Shown: positions 11,501-25,630, numbered from the stretch's first letter. The stretch is 64,000 nt of DNA from Salticus scenicus (GCA_963930645.1 OZ005649.1:79983626-80047625), one strand, 5' to 3'. The notes: generated by a model not told the origin, from the sequence alone. Numbers and translations: made by a program.

Positions 11501-12480
11501 CTTACATCTCCTCAAAAACACTGAAAAGATTGCAACCAAACATGACATATTTACTTCTTATCATCGGGTACTGTGCTAGTCTAGTGCATACGCAATAGGA
11601 GAAAAAAAAACACGTCGAAAATGGTATTGTACTACGATTTCTATAGTGATAAAGCAGCCATAAACTTCAAATTTGATATGTAGAATGCAAAAAGTCATCT
11701 ATATATCAAAAGTTTTATTTTTTTTTTAGTTACACTAAAGAATGGGGGGAGGGGTTGGCCCTAAAATTGAGGAAAAGATCAAATTGATTACACATGTAAA
11801 ATATTTGCATTTAATTCTTTTAAAACATTGTGTATTTTAAGTTTCAATCGATATTAATTATCTATTCCAGTAACTGGATTTTCCCTAGGTGGCCAAAGAT
11901 TCACAATTTTGCATTTTGGGCCGAAATTCCCCCATTTTTAGAGGCTTAGCCTACTCTTTTTATATGAGCGCAAAGGAGCAACCCTTTCTTATTGGAATAT
12001 GTTATGAAGTACTGTATGACGTGAATTATACATAAAGATAAAAGTGTGGCTCCACTGCACTCATATTGAAAAGTTAAATTTTAAAGAAAAACACAACATT
12101 GATTACAGTGCATACGCTAATATTTTTCAAGTGTTTGAAGGAGATGAAACTGATTAAATAGTATCTATCTAATCAAAGCCTATTTAAATTGTATTGCACT
12201 TGTGTAATGCTAAATGAAATATATTTATTTATTTATTTATTTATTTACTTATTTTTTACTTTATTATTTTATTTTATTTCTTATTTGTACAATTTATATC
12301 TTATACAATATTAACACTTTCAGTGCGAAGAGAATCTTCTATGACATTTGGAAATCTATAACTGCACCTTTATCGATTCTTTTGCAATCTGTATGCTACA
12401 CTATTTCTTAACAATATACCCAATATTCATCTTTCTACAATTTATGTATTAGTTTGATTAGAAATACTATAGTTATAATC
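8583..12480. other. AT-rich non-coding stretch
   Basis: No supportable gene. It holds a short GT microsatellite (9443-9461), ATTT runs (9727-9756), a hairpin at 10785-10848 described separately, and a TTTA microsatellite at about 12222-12248. Small open frames (9073-9300, 9920-10126, 10610-10928, 11241-11450) have no recognisable domains. Confidence 0.6.
10785..10848. repeat. Short hairpin/foldback
   Basis: AATAAATTTTGAATGCA followed by ATGTAGC pairs with GCTACACTGCATTC and AAAATTTATT across a ~12-base loop, making ~24-bp arms with one mismatch. A second small palindrome, GTTGCTTAAGCAAC, sits immediately to the left. It may be a tiny MITE remnant. Confidence 0.7.
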
Positions 12481-12482
12481 TA

Positions 12483-12867
12483 CAGTGTGTCCCTGAGTTT
12501 ATGGGCCAAAGTTTAATGTTAGTCAAAATATATAAAAAGAAGTATTTTTTGTATAGCAATATGAGTTTGGAAATGAAATTCTTCAGCGAGCCCTGAGCCC
12601 GCCCTTCCGCTCCAACTCTTTCTTGTCTGTTATTCCTTAATTTTCACGCTGGTGTGAGTTGTCTTTTTTTCATTCTCCCATCTGGGTTGTACATTTTTTT
12701 TTTCTTTTTCATGCTGTTTTCTATGTATTTTTTTCCCATTCTAAAGTGCAGGGCATTTTTTCCGCCTACAGCTTTCATTTCCTACTCATACTGCTATGAA
12801 AAAAAAAAATCTTTACATGTGCTTTACATAACTTAAAAGTTTGGCACATGAATTCAGGGATACCCTG
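12483..12867. mobile_element. Mariner-like MITE
   Basis: The left end CAGTGTGTCCCTGAGTTTAT follows TA at 12481-12482. The right end reads AATTCAGGGATACCCTG, so the two ends are imperfect inverted repeats of ~28 bp (GTCCCTGA...GGCCAAA versus TTTGGC...TCAGGGA). The TA on the right has decayed to AA. The interior has T-rich sequence and a segment resembling the duplicated units at 15.1-15.6 kb, with no open frame of note. TA target and CAGTGTGTCCC-type ends fit Tc1/mariner-derived MITEs. Confidence 0.6.
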
Positions 12868-13482
12868 AACATGCATTTGTAATATAAACATAAATACAAA
12901 ATATCATGATCTAAAATTATGTAATTTTGAACAAAAACACCCACAGACGGAGTTTGTGTTTTTTTCGTTTCAAAACCATTTTAGTGGGATGTGTTTTATA
13001 TTTTTTTAAGTGATTATGTACTAATAATATTACAAATTTATCAGGAATACTGGGAAACTGATTATTTTCTATTTAGCAAATTCGTAGCAATGAATAAATG
13101 ATTCAGAAGTAAAAAACGCTGACCGTGTATACACGTTCATGACCATGAAAGGGTTAAGAGTTCATGTACCTTTGAAAAGAGATAATACCAGGAAAAAATA
13201 TACTATAATTTTATTTATAATAATTCAATAAATTATTACTTTAAAAACTTTTAAAAATTAAAAAATTATTAAGAAAATATTTTATCTCTCTATTACAGCC
13301 TTTAAAATAATTCTACATTTTTATTAAAAATTTTTAATGAAAAAATCAAGGACAATTTTATTTTGATGTATAATCGTAACAATATTTCCGCTACGGTTAA
13401 ACAGAATCTATGAGCATTTAAACACTGTTACATGATATATAGAGTATCAAATAACAAAATGTTAGCTTTTTAACACTGAAAG

Positions 13483-13527
<45 letters not shown>

Positions 13528-14553
13528 GATATAATATTACATATAATAACTCTTTTAAAAGAAAATGGAGGTTTCCAGCAAATTTCTTTTTTGTCGATTT
13601 AATTATGGGATATCTTTCCATAAGCAAACTTTTTTAAATTTGTAACATGTATCATTTGCATATGATCCTACAAGAACAAAAAAAAAAAAAAAAAAAAAAA
13701 AAGCCCAGACATTTTGAAGAAAAAATAAAAAAAATATAAAAAATGTACAAATGTTCCAACAGCTGTTTACAAGTTTTAAAAGTAACTATTTCTCAATTTA
13801 TTGTAAAAATAATAATTTTTTTTTACTGATAATTCCACAGTTGAAAGTTACATGTCCCCTTAAAATTTTCCTAACACTATAATTTTAAATTTTAAATTAT
13901 AGCAGCTTTCAAGGCAAAACACTATTATCACCCATCATATCAATGGTTGAAATGCATTTTAGAACAACAACTTTTTTTCCCAAATTGATACATTTTTGTT
14001 TTATAAGTATTACATTACTTTTTAAAAAGTCTTAAATGAAGAACTCTTTTTTAAAAACTCTTTTTGTTACAATTTTAATATTTGATGAAACACATAATTA
14101 ACACTGTAAAAAAAAAAAAAAAAAAAAAAGTTTTAAAAGAATTAGTGTATTAGATAAGTGCAAGAGAATGCTTTTAATAAAATAAAGACTTTTTTTTTTT
14201 TTTTTTAACAGCAGATAAATTTAATTTCTAAACAAAACATTTACTTTTAAATGTAAGATAAATAATAATAATGATAATATGATATCAACGTAAGTGAAAT
14301 CGTTAAAATAAAGTACGAGTGTATTAAATTGTTATTCATAAAATTAGCGTACTAATTATAAAATTTATATATCAGAAACTAAATAACACTGCTTAAGAGC
14401 GGATATTTTCCTTATTACATGTATTTCTTTATATAATAGTAGGGATGCAGACATTGATCTGATTCAGAAGTCAAGATAAAAACTTTTCTTTAACATTTTT
14501 TTTTCCTTTATTTAAAGTACTAAAGTTATAAATGCACAATTCTTCCTTACATC

Positions 14554-14599
<46 letters not shown>

Positions 14600-14939
14600 T
14601 ATTAAACACGAAAAATTATTTTATTTATTTAATAGTATTTTATTTTATTTTATTTATTTATTTATTTATATTTTTTTTAAGAAAAAATATGCTATAACAA
14701 ATCGTTCTTTTAAATCTTATCAAGTTTATGAAAGATAAGTTATTACATATGAATAAAGAAACAGTAGAACAGGTATAGAATCCTTCATCATTGTTCTCGC
14801 ATGATTGATGAAACGTCTTACCTGAAACGTTTAAATATAACCTTTTATTATATTCAGTGCACATAAAAAAGCTATTATCGGAATATTCAGAATCAAAATT
14901 TCGATATCCATGGATACGAATTCAGTGCTGTTTGCTTCC

Positions 14940-14970
<31 letters not shown>

Positions 14971-15120
14971 GGAATTCATCAAAAATACTGATTTTAGAGT
15001 ATAAAATGGTAATATGATAATAAATCATTTTTCTTCATACCTACTAAAACAAATTTGAACATGTGGATTTAAAAGTAAAATATAATTATAATTCTTTCAT
15101 AAGCAAATAATTTCTTTTTT
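12868..15120. other. AT-rich stretch with microsatellites
   Basis: No gene. Contains an AT microsatellite at 13486-13525, a poly-A at 13678-13702, A and T runs near 14107-14129 and 14190-14206, another AT microsatellite at 14557-14596, ATTT repeats near 14620-14670, and poly-T at 14940-14963. Open frames here are low-complexity translations. Confidence 0.7.
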
Positions 15121-15368
15121 TTTTTTTAACACATTTGACATTGTGAGTTTTATTGCTTTTCTTTCCATGCTATTCCTATGGGGGTTTTAGCCTTTTTTCC
15201 CCTCTTTTTCTACATTCTGAAGTGGCGGTGGTTCCCGCCCACCGCCAACAGTTATACAAGGCGAGTCGTATTAATCCTGGACGATAGGACCCATGCCCCA
15301 GCCCGCCCGGTTCCCGCTGTTCAATGTATTTTTCTAGTCAACTTTGTCCCCTTATTACTTCTGGTGTG

Positions 15369-15403
<35 letters not shown>

Positions 15404-15574
15404 CACTTGACATTGTGAGTTTTTTTGCTTTTCTTTCCATGCTATTCCTATGGGGTTTTTAGCCTTTTTTCCCCTCTTTTTCTACATTCTAAAGTGGCGG
15501 TGGTTCCCGCCCACCCACCCCCACCACCGCCAACAGTTATACTAGGCGAGTCGTATTAATCCTGGACGATAGGA

Positions 15575-15606
<32 letters not shown>
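15121..15606 (+). repeat. Duplicated ~170-bp unit plus CT microsatellite
   Basis: Two diverged copies (about 15125-15290 and 15397-15577) share ACACTTGACATTGTGAG, CCATGCTATTCCTATGGG, AAGTGGCGGTGGTTCCCGCC and GAGTCGTATTAATCC. They are separated by 15291-15396, which ends in poly-T. The second copy has an extra CCCACC run and is followed by a CT microsatellite (15577-15606). A more diverged relative lies inside the MITE at 12.6-12.8 kb. The unit is an unclassified dispersed repeat. Confidence 0.85.
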
Positions 15607-15611
<5 letters not shown>

Positions 15612-18555
15612 CCTCTATTCTAAGTGCTAACGCTATAATTTTGTGACTCATCTCTAAAAAAATTATAAATAATGTTTTTATTAAATACAATAAAATATTT
15701 AATTTCGTTTACAGCATATTATTATTTTTTTTTTTTAAAGAAAAATTAAATTTCGCATTTGAAACTTTAAAATATAAATTGTGGTATGTATAACTGTGTT
15801 AATTATACACATAGTGCACATGAAAAAGCGATAATCGGGATATTATGAATTAAAATTTCAATATCTATGTATAAAAATTTCATGATATTTACTTCACATT
15901 TTTTTTTTTTTTTTAAGATTGGAAATTCATGAAAAGTACGGATTTTAGAATATAAAATGGTGATATGATAATGAATAAATTTTCTTGATATTTACTATAC
16001 TAAACATGAGCATATGGATATAAAATATAATATAATAGCAATTATTTAAAAGATTACGGATTTATAACTATCATGAAAAAGTTGTACAAATGAAGTATCC
16101 ATATGCGAAAGCAGGAAATTTCACAAAATATTTACTTTCGCAAATCGCTATAATCACATTAAAGTACTCATTTCTTATAGTTTGGTTATAATTATTGATT
16201 AATTATGTCTATCATTTGTTGAACTTTTGATAATTTTCATAGCAAAGATAAAATAGGATATTTTAGATTAATTTGAAATAACGTTAAAATAACATTTAAT
16301 GAAATCATTAGTGCTTTCTCTAAAATGAGAAAAGTAAAGTATGTGTGCTGTGTGTATGTGCATGTCAGTCGCATTGTACGCAAACGGTGGGATGCAGAGA
16401 TTTTATTTATAAAGTGCTTCAAAATATAGTGATTTTTTTTTTAAATTCATTTAATTATAGTATAGGTCAAAGAGAGCAAAGTGTGACAGTATGTTGATAA
16501 AATTTTATACTGGTGATCATACGCACATGTTTTAATTCTTTTAAACTGGTAAGAATGTGGCCTTATTGCATAAGGGAGATACAAATGTCAAATTATTTGT
16601 TAAAAAATATGTTCGGTATTATGCAGTGGTATTCTCTTAACATAACCAATTAGGTATTCCATGACAAATAAAATTATTTCCTTTATCGCACTGATATTAG
16701 AAACTTTTATTGGAAAGTAGGTGAATATGGAATATCATTTCTGTTTGAACTTATCAAAATAAACGGATGTATTGTGGATGATAGTAGGTTCGACAATTGC
16801 ATACTTTTAAGTGTTGTTAATATGTTTTAATGTTTTTATGTTACAAGAAAATAGAGTGTACAGGAAAATATTTTGAGATAAAAAGGAAAATAAAAGCTAT
16901 TTTTGGGTAATGTGGATTAAGCGAGTAGTATGGAACAGGTATGAATGGAAATATGAAATACCATTTTCTTAAAGATTAATAAAGAATAATGCAGTATTTT
17001 TACAGAAAATCAAGAATAATTGGAATATAAACATTTTAATTTTAAACTATTATTAAAAATAAACTGCACTGAAAATATTATCAACATTCAAGTTTCATAA
17101 AAGTCGCAAATAATATGGAGAATTTAGTATTCCATATTACCTGAATCGCCATTTTGAGAATAAATCAATCTCAATTATCTGTTGATAGAGAAAAAAAAAA
17201 TTATGTTAATAAGACTACTAACTACTAATCTCTCCTATCGAAAATTACACTGTGTTTTCTTTCAATTTAATTCTTCGTAAATTACAGAATTCGTAATACT
17301 TACAGTCAAAAAAGACTCAATCTTGATAAACCAAAAACGTTGTATGACACCATAACTGCTCTTCGCACTGACTAGAGGCTCAGAAAAGATGTCTCACGTG
17401 CTTCCGGTAGGCTTCAGAACCGTTCATTTAAGATATACGAAGTTCCATCTTATTTGAATAGTCCGTATATTCCACCATTCTTTTACGTAATATAGAGGAT
17501 ACACGAAATTTCGATTTAGGTTCCATTTCTATAATTCTTGTATTTTTTTAGCACCTCTAATATTTGAAAACAATACTTTTTATAAGAAATATAATATTCT
17601 CAATATTTTGAAAAGGAAAAGTGCAGAAATTTTGGTATATTGAAAAATTTATTTAATTAAGAATCACTTTTTTATTGATAACAATGTTTTATTGGTAAAT
17701 AATTAAGAATTACTTTCTTTTACATGTTTTTGAAACTTAACGAAAATAAAAAAGTGATCTGTTTCATTCATTAAGTGCATAAAAAAATACTAATTAGATT
17801 TTTTTTTTAGACACTCCTTAACAGAAACATGTTTTGAAAGAAATGTGAATGTAACGTAATTATATTTATTTATTATTAAGTAACAATTTAAAGTCCCACT
17901 TAATATGCACTGTTTTTTTCTTTACATTTTCTTACCCATATATATGGTAGAAAAAATATTGTTTTTTGGTGAAATTTTGCTACAACTAATTCTTTGTTAT
18001 GAAACAAATTATTCAACAACACTGTACACTGACATCCAAAAGTATTAAAATGTATTACATCCATGGGTGAAACTGCAGGTAAGTCCAGTTTAATATCTGT
18101 AGACTGCAGTAAAGAAAATGAAATGAACATATATATTGCATGCATAAAAGCATGTTTACTGCAGATGTAGGACACTGGACGAAATCATTCACCATTAGTT
18201 TACAATGCTACTCAAAAGAGTCACAATATTATGGGACTAGTCATGGAAATTTATGGAAGTGCATTTCAGGTTGTTCTGAGCGTGCAGTAAGATTGTATTT
18301 AAGTATACATTATGATGTGCACATAATGTTTAGAAGACATACAAGCGTACTAATAATTAAGAGAATACATTATTTTTCATTGAATGTTTACAGTGTTATT
18401 CGTGAAAGTGAAATGTATAGTCATAAACGCTTTCTTGGTGCATTAGTGACGACTCAAAGAAATTAACAAGACGAATAGAGTGAGAAAATATGTTTATTAT
18501 TCTTATTATAGCAAAAAAAAAAAAGAAGAGAGAAGAAGAAGAAGAAGAAAAATAG
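15607..18555. other. AT-rich non-coding stretch
   Basis: No supportable gene. Segments at 14860-15060 and 15815-16030 are diverged copies of one another (both contain an AAAAAGC-ATTATCGG-like stretch, a T run, then TTTTAGARTATAAAATGG), and a third relative lies near 26000-26170, so this is an old dispersed repeat. CACTGACATCCAAAAGTATT at about 18020 resembles a Tc1-type terminus, but no partner end was found. A GAA tract lies at 18520-18552. Confidence 0.5.
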
Positions 18556-18559
18556 ATAA

Positions 18560-19400
18560 TGTTCTCAATTAGACGCCAGTCAGAGATGCAAGTCTAAATT
18601 CAATTTCCCCGTGCATAGAATATTTAGTGTACTGGAAAACCTCCGGTGAAACGTCCCCAGCAGCTGCTACGATGCATGCAACACGTTTCTCACCATTGTC
18701 AAATATATTTTCCTATAACAGTATTTTAAAGTTCCCCCCAGAGAATGTAGTAAAGACAAAGGAGGAATGGTGAAAGAGAAGACTACCGATCGAGACGTCA
18801 GTCCAGATGTAATCGACCGATTTGACGAATAATACTACATTAATGGACGTAGGAAACATAATGTTGAAAGTATATGGAAGAATGCATCGCAACGAATACG
18901 TGTGCGTCGACCGAAAGCTGCGATCATTTACCATTAAAACCTTTTATGTGCTGCCCAAATTCTTGTTGCATGCGGCTTCTCCTCAAAAATGTCGAAAGGT
19001 GTTTTGTAAGTACATTTTCTCCCGCTCAAAACTGATTAATTAACGGGAATTTCTTGTGAACCCCTGCAAATACTAGCGTCTAAAGCCCAATCGTGGAGTA
19101 AAATCGTCTTCGTCCTGTAACTACACGGGCTAGATGTAAAAATAGTGTATGCAGTTGTCATACAGGATCCGCCAGACGATGCTGTGAAAAATCCCAACAT
19201 CAATGACGGTAACTCGTGTACTGGTATTGGGAGTGTCCTGTATCATCTGTAACGCAATCTATACATTGTCAGACATTCGCACGGTTCAGTCACGGTTCGA
19301 TTTTTCATTGCTGAAAATTTCCTTGTTGGACAACCTCTGGTGCAAGCAAAAAAATTGTAGCTAGGATTTTGCTACGTGCAGTAAAGACGGGCATACAACT
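18560..19400 (-). pseudogene. Frameshifted mariner-type transposase relic
   Basis: This G+C-richer island translates on the minus strand, in pieces and in more than one frame, into an IS630/Tc1/mariner-type transposase. Around 19250-19130 is an HTH-like segment with VWRILYDN, the counterpart of the V-W-R-V-L-x-x-x linker after the second HTH. LQDEDDFTPRLGF follows. Near 18750 a shifted frame gives ILWGEL, the counterpart of the D-F-x-L-W-G block after the third catalytic acid. Around 18680-18640 is CIVAAAGDVSPEVF, matching the family's C-terminal A-R-I-V-A-A-A-x-x-I segment. In-frame stops and at least two frameshifts show it is dead. The 73-codon open frame at 18713-18934 is only one fragment of it. 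Order and orientation of the blocks agree, which makes the call firm at superfamily level. Confidence 0.7.
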
Positions 19401-22171
19401 GCTGTGCATCTCGACGGTAAACAGCGGTATTATATGCCAGATATATATTAGCGGGTTCCTTGTTCGTGTCTCATGCTATCCTATTACCCCTGCAAGCGAA
19501 GAAATGAACCTTCAAATCTTTAAAAAATGTGCACATGCAATGTCATCAGACGTTTTGTTTACTGTAGTTTTATTTACCCCGTACACCAGCATAAGCCATT
19601 CTAGCATTTCATATATATTAAGAACAAGAAATAAATTTTACCAAATCATTATTGAACGGCATTACTGTGTTTTGTGCCTTCACTTCCGCATTAGGATTCC
19701 TTTTACAACTGCGCATTGCAATATTACCATTTTTTCACCTCGATGTCGTCTATCTCTTATAAAATTTTATAGCCATTGTAATGAAAAGGTCAGAATATGC
19801 AAACTATCTATAAAAACATTTTTGTACTAGGAAAGTGTAGGAAAGTTAAATTTTAAATCTGATAATAATTACATGTCACAAATTTCTAATAAATATATAT
19901 GTAAATAATATTAATATAACAAGTTCCTAAAACAGCAAAGTAAAACAGCAAATTTTTATATCCTCTTTTAAAAATATCTATACATATTGTGCATATAAGA
20001 AAAATCGAGAAGATAGTGAAAATGTATTTTTATATAAGGTTTTCCGAAATATAATATTCTTATGATATTGCTTTCGTGATATATTTCAGTTATTTCTTTG
20101 ATTACTTTACAATGCAATATTATTTTATTTATTGTTAATTTGCTTAGAAGCAAGTGCATTTTTCAATAAACATGAGATAATATAGTCATTGATGGATAAA
20201 TAAAGTGTATTTAGTTTCTCGTTTTTATTGCATTTGCTTATAAATAATGATAAATAACTTATATGGTTTTCTTTTATACCTTAAATTCTGATTTTTACAT
20301 AAAAATTGCTAATTTTCTATACAGTAAAATTTTTATATCAATATATGAATAACTATAAATTAAATATCTGAGAGTTATTTCCATTACTATATACATTTGT
20401 ATTTAAAAGAAGTGCATTTTTATTCACAAACAAATTATTAGTAAATAAAAATTTTTATTTACTAATAATTTAAAACCTTATTTAAAACCTTAAAGTTTTC
20501 TAAATTTCTCTATAAATAAAAGTATATAATTTTTAACAAATTGCTCCATAATTACTTGCAAAATGACAATAAAAGCTGCAGCACAAAATTTATTTTTGTT
20601 TTATTGCTATGCTTATTTTTCTATGTAACTTTAAAAAATTAAAAACAAAAATGAAACAATATAGTTAAGAAACATTTTTAATTACATATTACAAAGACTT
20701 AATATCAGTTTAGAAAATTTTCGATGTAAACGTAAACACACGTAATACGTTAAAAATATTATATTTTTATAAAAACAAATCACACGATCAAGTAAATTAT
20801 TTTATTACATGTATTTTCAATGAACAAAAATTTTCAAAAATCAGTTTTTCGAAGGAAAGTATTTTATAAAAACACAGATAAAAGAGTAACTTATTACAGA
20901 AATTCAACTCTTGAAAATTCTTCGTTTTTGTAAGACGTGACTCAACGAATATTTTCAGCAAAAGTTTTTCAAAAAGTTTTTTCATTTGTGGTTTTTAATA
21001 AATAAATTGGGAATATTAACTTTGTATTCTTAAAGGAAAAATTCTTTTGTTTTTTTTATTAATACTTTTTATATCCGTTGTAACTCAATATTACAATATA
21101 AAAAAAAAAAAAAAAAAATCAGAAAATTTATATATATATTAATGGTAGTTTATCGGCTCTATTTTTTAATTTGATTGTAACTTTCTGCAATATTTACATT
21201 AATTTCATGTTTGCTTTCTTAAATTTTAAAATTAATGTGTTTAGTAAGGAACACATTGTGAAATATTACTATCTATAATGACTTTATGTAATTATTCTGC
21301 AAAGTAGTTAAGTAAATGTAAAATTAATAAACAAAGTACAGTAAATAAACAAAACAAAATGTTTATTTAATAAAAACATTTAATCTATAACTCTTACGTT
21401 TCGTTTATATTAACCATATGGTCTAAATAAAGAATGCAATTATGGGATATAATATTACATCTATTTTTATGTCTAGTTTGAAAATATTTACTTACTGAAT
21501 GCGCAAATAATAAAAAAGATAAAAGCATGCAATATACAATAATTATAAAGTGACTATTAATAGGAAACTAAACAAACTTTAAAACCTATAAAATACTCAA
21601 GGCTCAAAAGCATTTAATGTCACCGTAAGATGCACCCTTCAATGTAGGTTAAAATGTTCAATATATTTCATGTCACTTCTAGTAAATTATTAAAATCAAT
21701 AAAACTCGATACATGTTACGAAAAAAAAGTTCAATAAATATGAAAATCAATATTTAAAATCTATATGTAATACTCGATACAAATATGTAAAAATCATTAA
21801 AAAACTTCAAACAAAATAAAAATTAATAAACATAAAAAAGTTATATAGGGCTACAAAATATTAAAACATATTTACATTACATTTTAAGGAGCCGCCAATC
21901 ATAATAGCGGCGAATCAAGCAGCCGTAATCAAGCTGACTAAGGAAAAAAATACTTTCGCCTCGTATAATCTGATGTACTTTAAAACTAGCAAACTTTAAT
22001 ATTAAAAACAAGCACGTTAGATACAAAACATGTAGTTGTAGAAACCTTTTTTGCATAATTTTTACGAAACGTTTTTGCGTACACTATTTGTGTAAAAACT
22101 TCTGCAGAAGCAGAACTTTTTTGTAGTAAATTCTATATTGGTTTTAACTTCTAGAGAGCAGCCAATTGAAC

Positions 22172-22212
<41 letters not shown>

Positions 22213-22330
22213 TTCTGTATTTGTTAATCTGAATATCATTTGACGATCTTGACGCAGTTTCTTTTACCGATGTTCCAATTGCGGTCAGAGAGGTCCCAAA
22301 TATTTCATGAAATCGATGGCTTATTGTTTT
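19401..22330. other. AT-rich non-coding stretch
   Basis: No gene recognised. A 153-codon open frame at 19369-19830 partly overlaps the transposase relic on the other strand and shows no known domain. The rest is very AT-rich, with poly-A at 21100-21118 and 22174-22210. Confidence 0.5.
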
Positions 22331-22332
22331 AT

Positions 22333-22335
<3 letters not shown>

Positions 22336-22393
<58 letters not shown>
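22336..22393. repeat. AT microsatellite
   Basis: About 29 AT dinucleotides without interruption. It yields IY-repeat translations on both strands, which are not genes. Confidence 0.95.
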
Positions 22394-22396
<3 letters not shown>

Positions 22397-22729
22397 GTTC
22401 GATTGTTCCAAATGTTAAATCTCTGAAAGTTCTTCATTCATTGCCTTAAAATTTTAACATTTCGAAATGAGCTTTTATAGATTCAATTTTGCGAAATTAA
22501 CCCTATGATGTACGAAAAAATAAGTTCCAAGCTTAAATATTCATAATTGCTTGATCGAAATCTAAAGTCTTTGACAGGTTTTTATGGATTTGACACAACG
22601 TTGTATTCTTTTACGCGGATTTTTTATGTACGTAGTCTTGTAAAGGAACCCTTTTAACTTTTAAAGATGGTAGGCGGGTAGAAAACACGTTTCGTAGTAT
22701 AAATATCCTCGAAAGTGTGGAAAGAAGCA

Positions 22730-23989
22730 GATTTTTGGTATAATGGAGGCCTGGGTAAAATGGACCATTTTTGTGCATTTTAAGTGCTTACTCACAAAGG
22801 GAATGATTTTTGGCTATTGCAAATATGTGTGATATTACCTGTATATTGCGGTTTATATTGCACTCAGTCAAAAGTAATAATTACGTACACTTTTTTTTAA
22901 GTAGCAACTCACAAAGTGGACCATTTTACCCCAAGCCCGGTATAAAATGATCCATGGCACGGGGTACTATGAACCACAGATAAAATTAAAAAATGTTTAT
23001 TAAGGTAGTGTGTTTTTTAATAGTTCTTTGATTCATACAAATAATGTATATTAATGAGCATTAAAATTAGAAAATGATACACGAAAAGAATTTTTAATCA
23101 CTGAAAGTATGTTGTTTCGTTGTGAAATTGTAGGGTCTGGAAGACTCATCATTCTCGTAGCTTGAAAATTTACAAGAGATGTATTAATGCTCTCCGGAAA
23201 AATGCGAGATCTTGATTAGGTTTTTGTTACATGAATCTCACAAAAATTCTTTATCTTTTGTTTCTGTGATTAAATCAACAAAATTTAAAACTGTCTGTTT
23301 TGTCAAATTTTAGACGAAAATTTATTTATATCTATTTTATAAGTATTAAAATTAGAATCTTGCTGTGAAATTATATCCTTATTACTGATTTTTATATCAC
23401 TATAAACAGACATATTCTTAGAAACACTCGACCATTTTAATACGTGTTTTTGCTTTGAACATGATAGAATTTTTATGTTTAAGAAATGCTGTTTTTTTTT
23501 TTTTTTTTTTAATTCTTGTGGCTCTGTCTAATGTGACATTTTTTTCTGTTTATTTATTTATGCTTCTATTTGTGTTTTAGGAAAAGTTGTCAATGCACGT
23601 TTATTTATTAAATTGTCGCCTTGCATAAGGAAGCTATCGGCAAGGGACGCAAACTGAAAGATACTATTTTTAAATGAGGATATTTCATTCAGTGATTTAA
23701 ATGTGCTTAGTTGTACAAATATCTATTATATAATTTTCCACCATTTCTTCTTCATCCTTCGAAAGTAACTGCTTATATGCATAATTTGGTTAAATCTAAT
23801 AATTGATTTAATCTACTTTTTCTTTTTAGGTAATTTAGAATGTTTATGCCTTTGTACATAGCGTTTGCATATAGATTTTTTTTTTCTAATTATCCACAAC
23901 TATTCATACCTCCTGCTCCAATACTGAATACTTATTTTTTACTTTACATGATCTGTGAAACAGTTCTTATGTGGCAATTGTAAAATTCT

Positions 23990-24021
<32 letters not shown>

Positions 24022-24765
24022 TACACAACGTAGGTGCATTATTACTTTTTAATTGCATGATTTAATTCAGTTCACTATAATTTCATGATATTTGTAAAAA
24101 TACAAGAATACAAAAGTAAGTTAATGTTTATTAAAAATAAACATGAAGAAACCTCAAAGTAAATTGCTTGTTTATTTATCTTTGAATACATAATCGATTT
24201 GATTAAGGTTAACTCTGAAACTTTAAGTATAATTTACAGCTAACACAAAAAAGTTAGATTTTGTAAATCATTTTATTATGACAGAGAACTGCGGTAAAAT
24301 GGACCATCGCTCATTTTACCCCAGTTCCTAGTGGACCATTTTACCCCATGTTGAACTTTGACAACAAATGTTAAGGGGCAATAAAATAATTTAAAAATAA
24401 ATATTTTAGTTAGATTAAATATAATAATAGATGGCATTATCTCTTTTATGTGCTGAATGACATCTTCCTGATCATAATTCCTGATTGATGAAAAGAAAAC
24501 ATGTTTAGCTAAAAATACTTAGTTTTGGCTCCCACAAACTAAATTTCACGAATAAAATGACTAAATTGTCAGATAGGCAGGAATATGCTAGATAGGTTTC
24601 ATCATTTTAGCTCTCTTACCTATGTACCAAAATACGAACCATAAAAACAAATAAATTAAATAAATAATAGGTTTGATCTATTTTACCACATTGTCCATTG
24701 TACATGGACCATGGTACATGGTACATGGACCATGTACCACATGGTCCATTGTCTTCCCTAAAGGA
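22730..24765. repeat. Diffuse repeat with GGTAAAATGGACC-type words
   Basis: Words of the form GGGTAAAATGGACCATTTT (22755), TGGACCATTTTACCCCA (22916), GGTAAAATGGACCATCG then CATTTTACCCCAGTTCC (24292-24330), TGGACCATTTTACCCCATG (24333) and a palindromic TACATGGACCATGGTACATG cluster (24700-24745) recur in both orientations over 2 kb. No coding potential is seen. Similar words in arthropod genomes often mark TIRs of Tc1/mariner/pogo-type elements, but I could not pair defined ends. An AT microsatellite lies at 23991-24022. Confidence 0.45.
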
Positions 24766-25443
24766 TTGTTAGTTGTACTCAACAGAATCTAATGGGTAAA
24801 AAGACCAACAAAGGAAAATTGTGAATTTCCCTCTCTTCCACCACTGGGGGGGGGGGGGGGCAAAAAATGTTTCAAAGCATAACACTGTATTAATCTTAAG
24901 TGGGCGATATTTTGGTGTGGGATTTATTAAAGGTTTTCTAACACACACTAAAAATGGAAATTTGGAGAATTCCCCTTTTCTTCGGGAAGGGAGGGGGGGG
25001 CACACACTTTCTAAGCGTAGTTGAGTAGTTTTGTCCAATCTTAACTCAGGAAAACGGTTTTGGGTATGTTCATTTTGCTTTTTGTGTATGGAAATTGATT
25101 ACTGTTACCTTTGTGCCTGTAAATTTAAATGGCTAGATGATGCAGTGCGTAAAGCGTGTGAGTATGGCGCTACTATACGCAGTGGGTACCGCGGATCCGA
25201 TAGAGTATAAGTGCGAAAAACTTTACCGAATGCATTAAAGACTCAGTCAAGGTTCGTGAGTTAATACGATTATTTCTGAACGTCCGCTCGAGAAAGACGG
25301 TGCTGCAGGCTGTGGTGCCTGTATTGTGTGGACGGTATTGCATCTACTGAAAGGAGTGGACCCATATTGAGGACCCCGCTCCTTCGAGTTATTATTATTA
25401 TTATTATTATTACTTATAAATGTGTTAACCCTCCCCCCCCCCC

Positions 25444-25493
<50 letters not shown>

Positions 25494-25630
25494 GTATTTA
25501 AAGACAATATAACACCAAATTTTGTGTATCCATATTGAAAGCGCCATAAAAAATTTTTAATCTATACTATTGTTACCAATTTGTTAGAGATGCGTGATTT
25601 AACAGAATAGCAAATACGATAAAAACTTAA

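Noticed and set aside
16620..17160. Recurring GGTATTCCAT / ATGGAATA words as MITE ends
   Set aside because: The words are short, irregularly spaced and lack longer matching arms.
18015..18045. Tc1-type terminus CACTGACATCCAAAAGTATT
   Set aside because: No inverted partner or TA-flanked second end was found within the next 2 kb, so no element can be drawn.
22151..22449. Open frames with IYIYIY and poly-F/K peptides (also near 13.4, 27.3, 31.3 and 36.1 kb)
   Set aside because: Translations of AT, GT/CA microsatellites and homopolymers.
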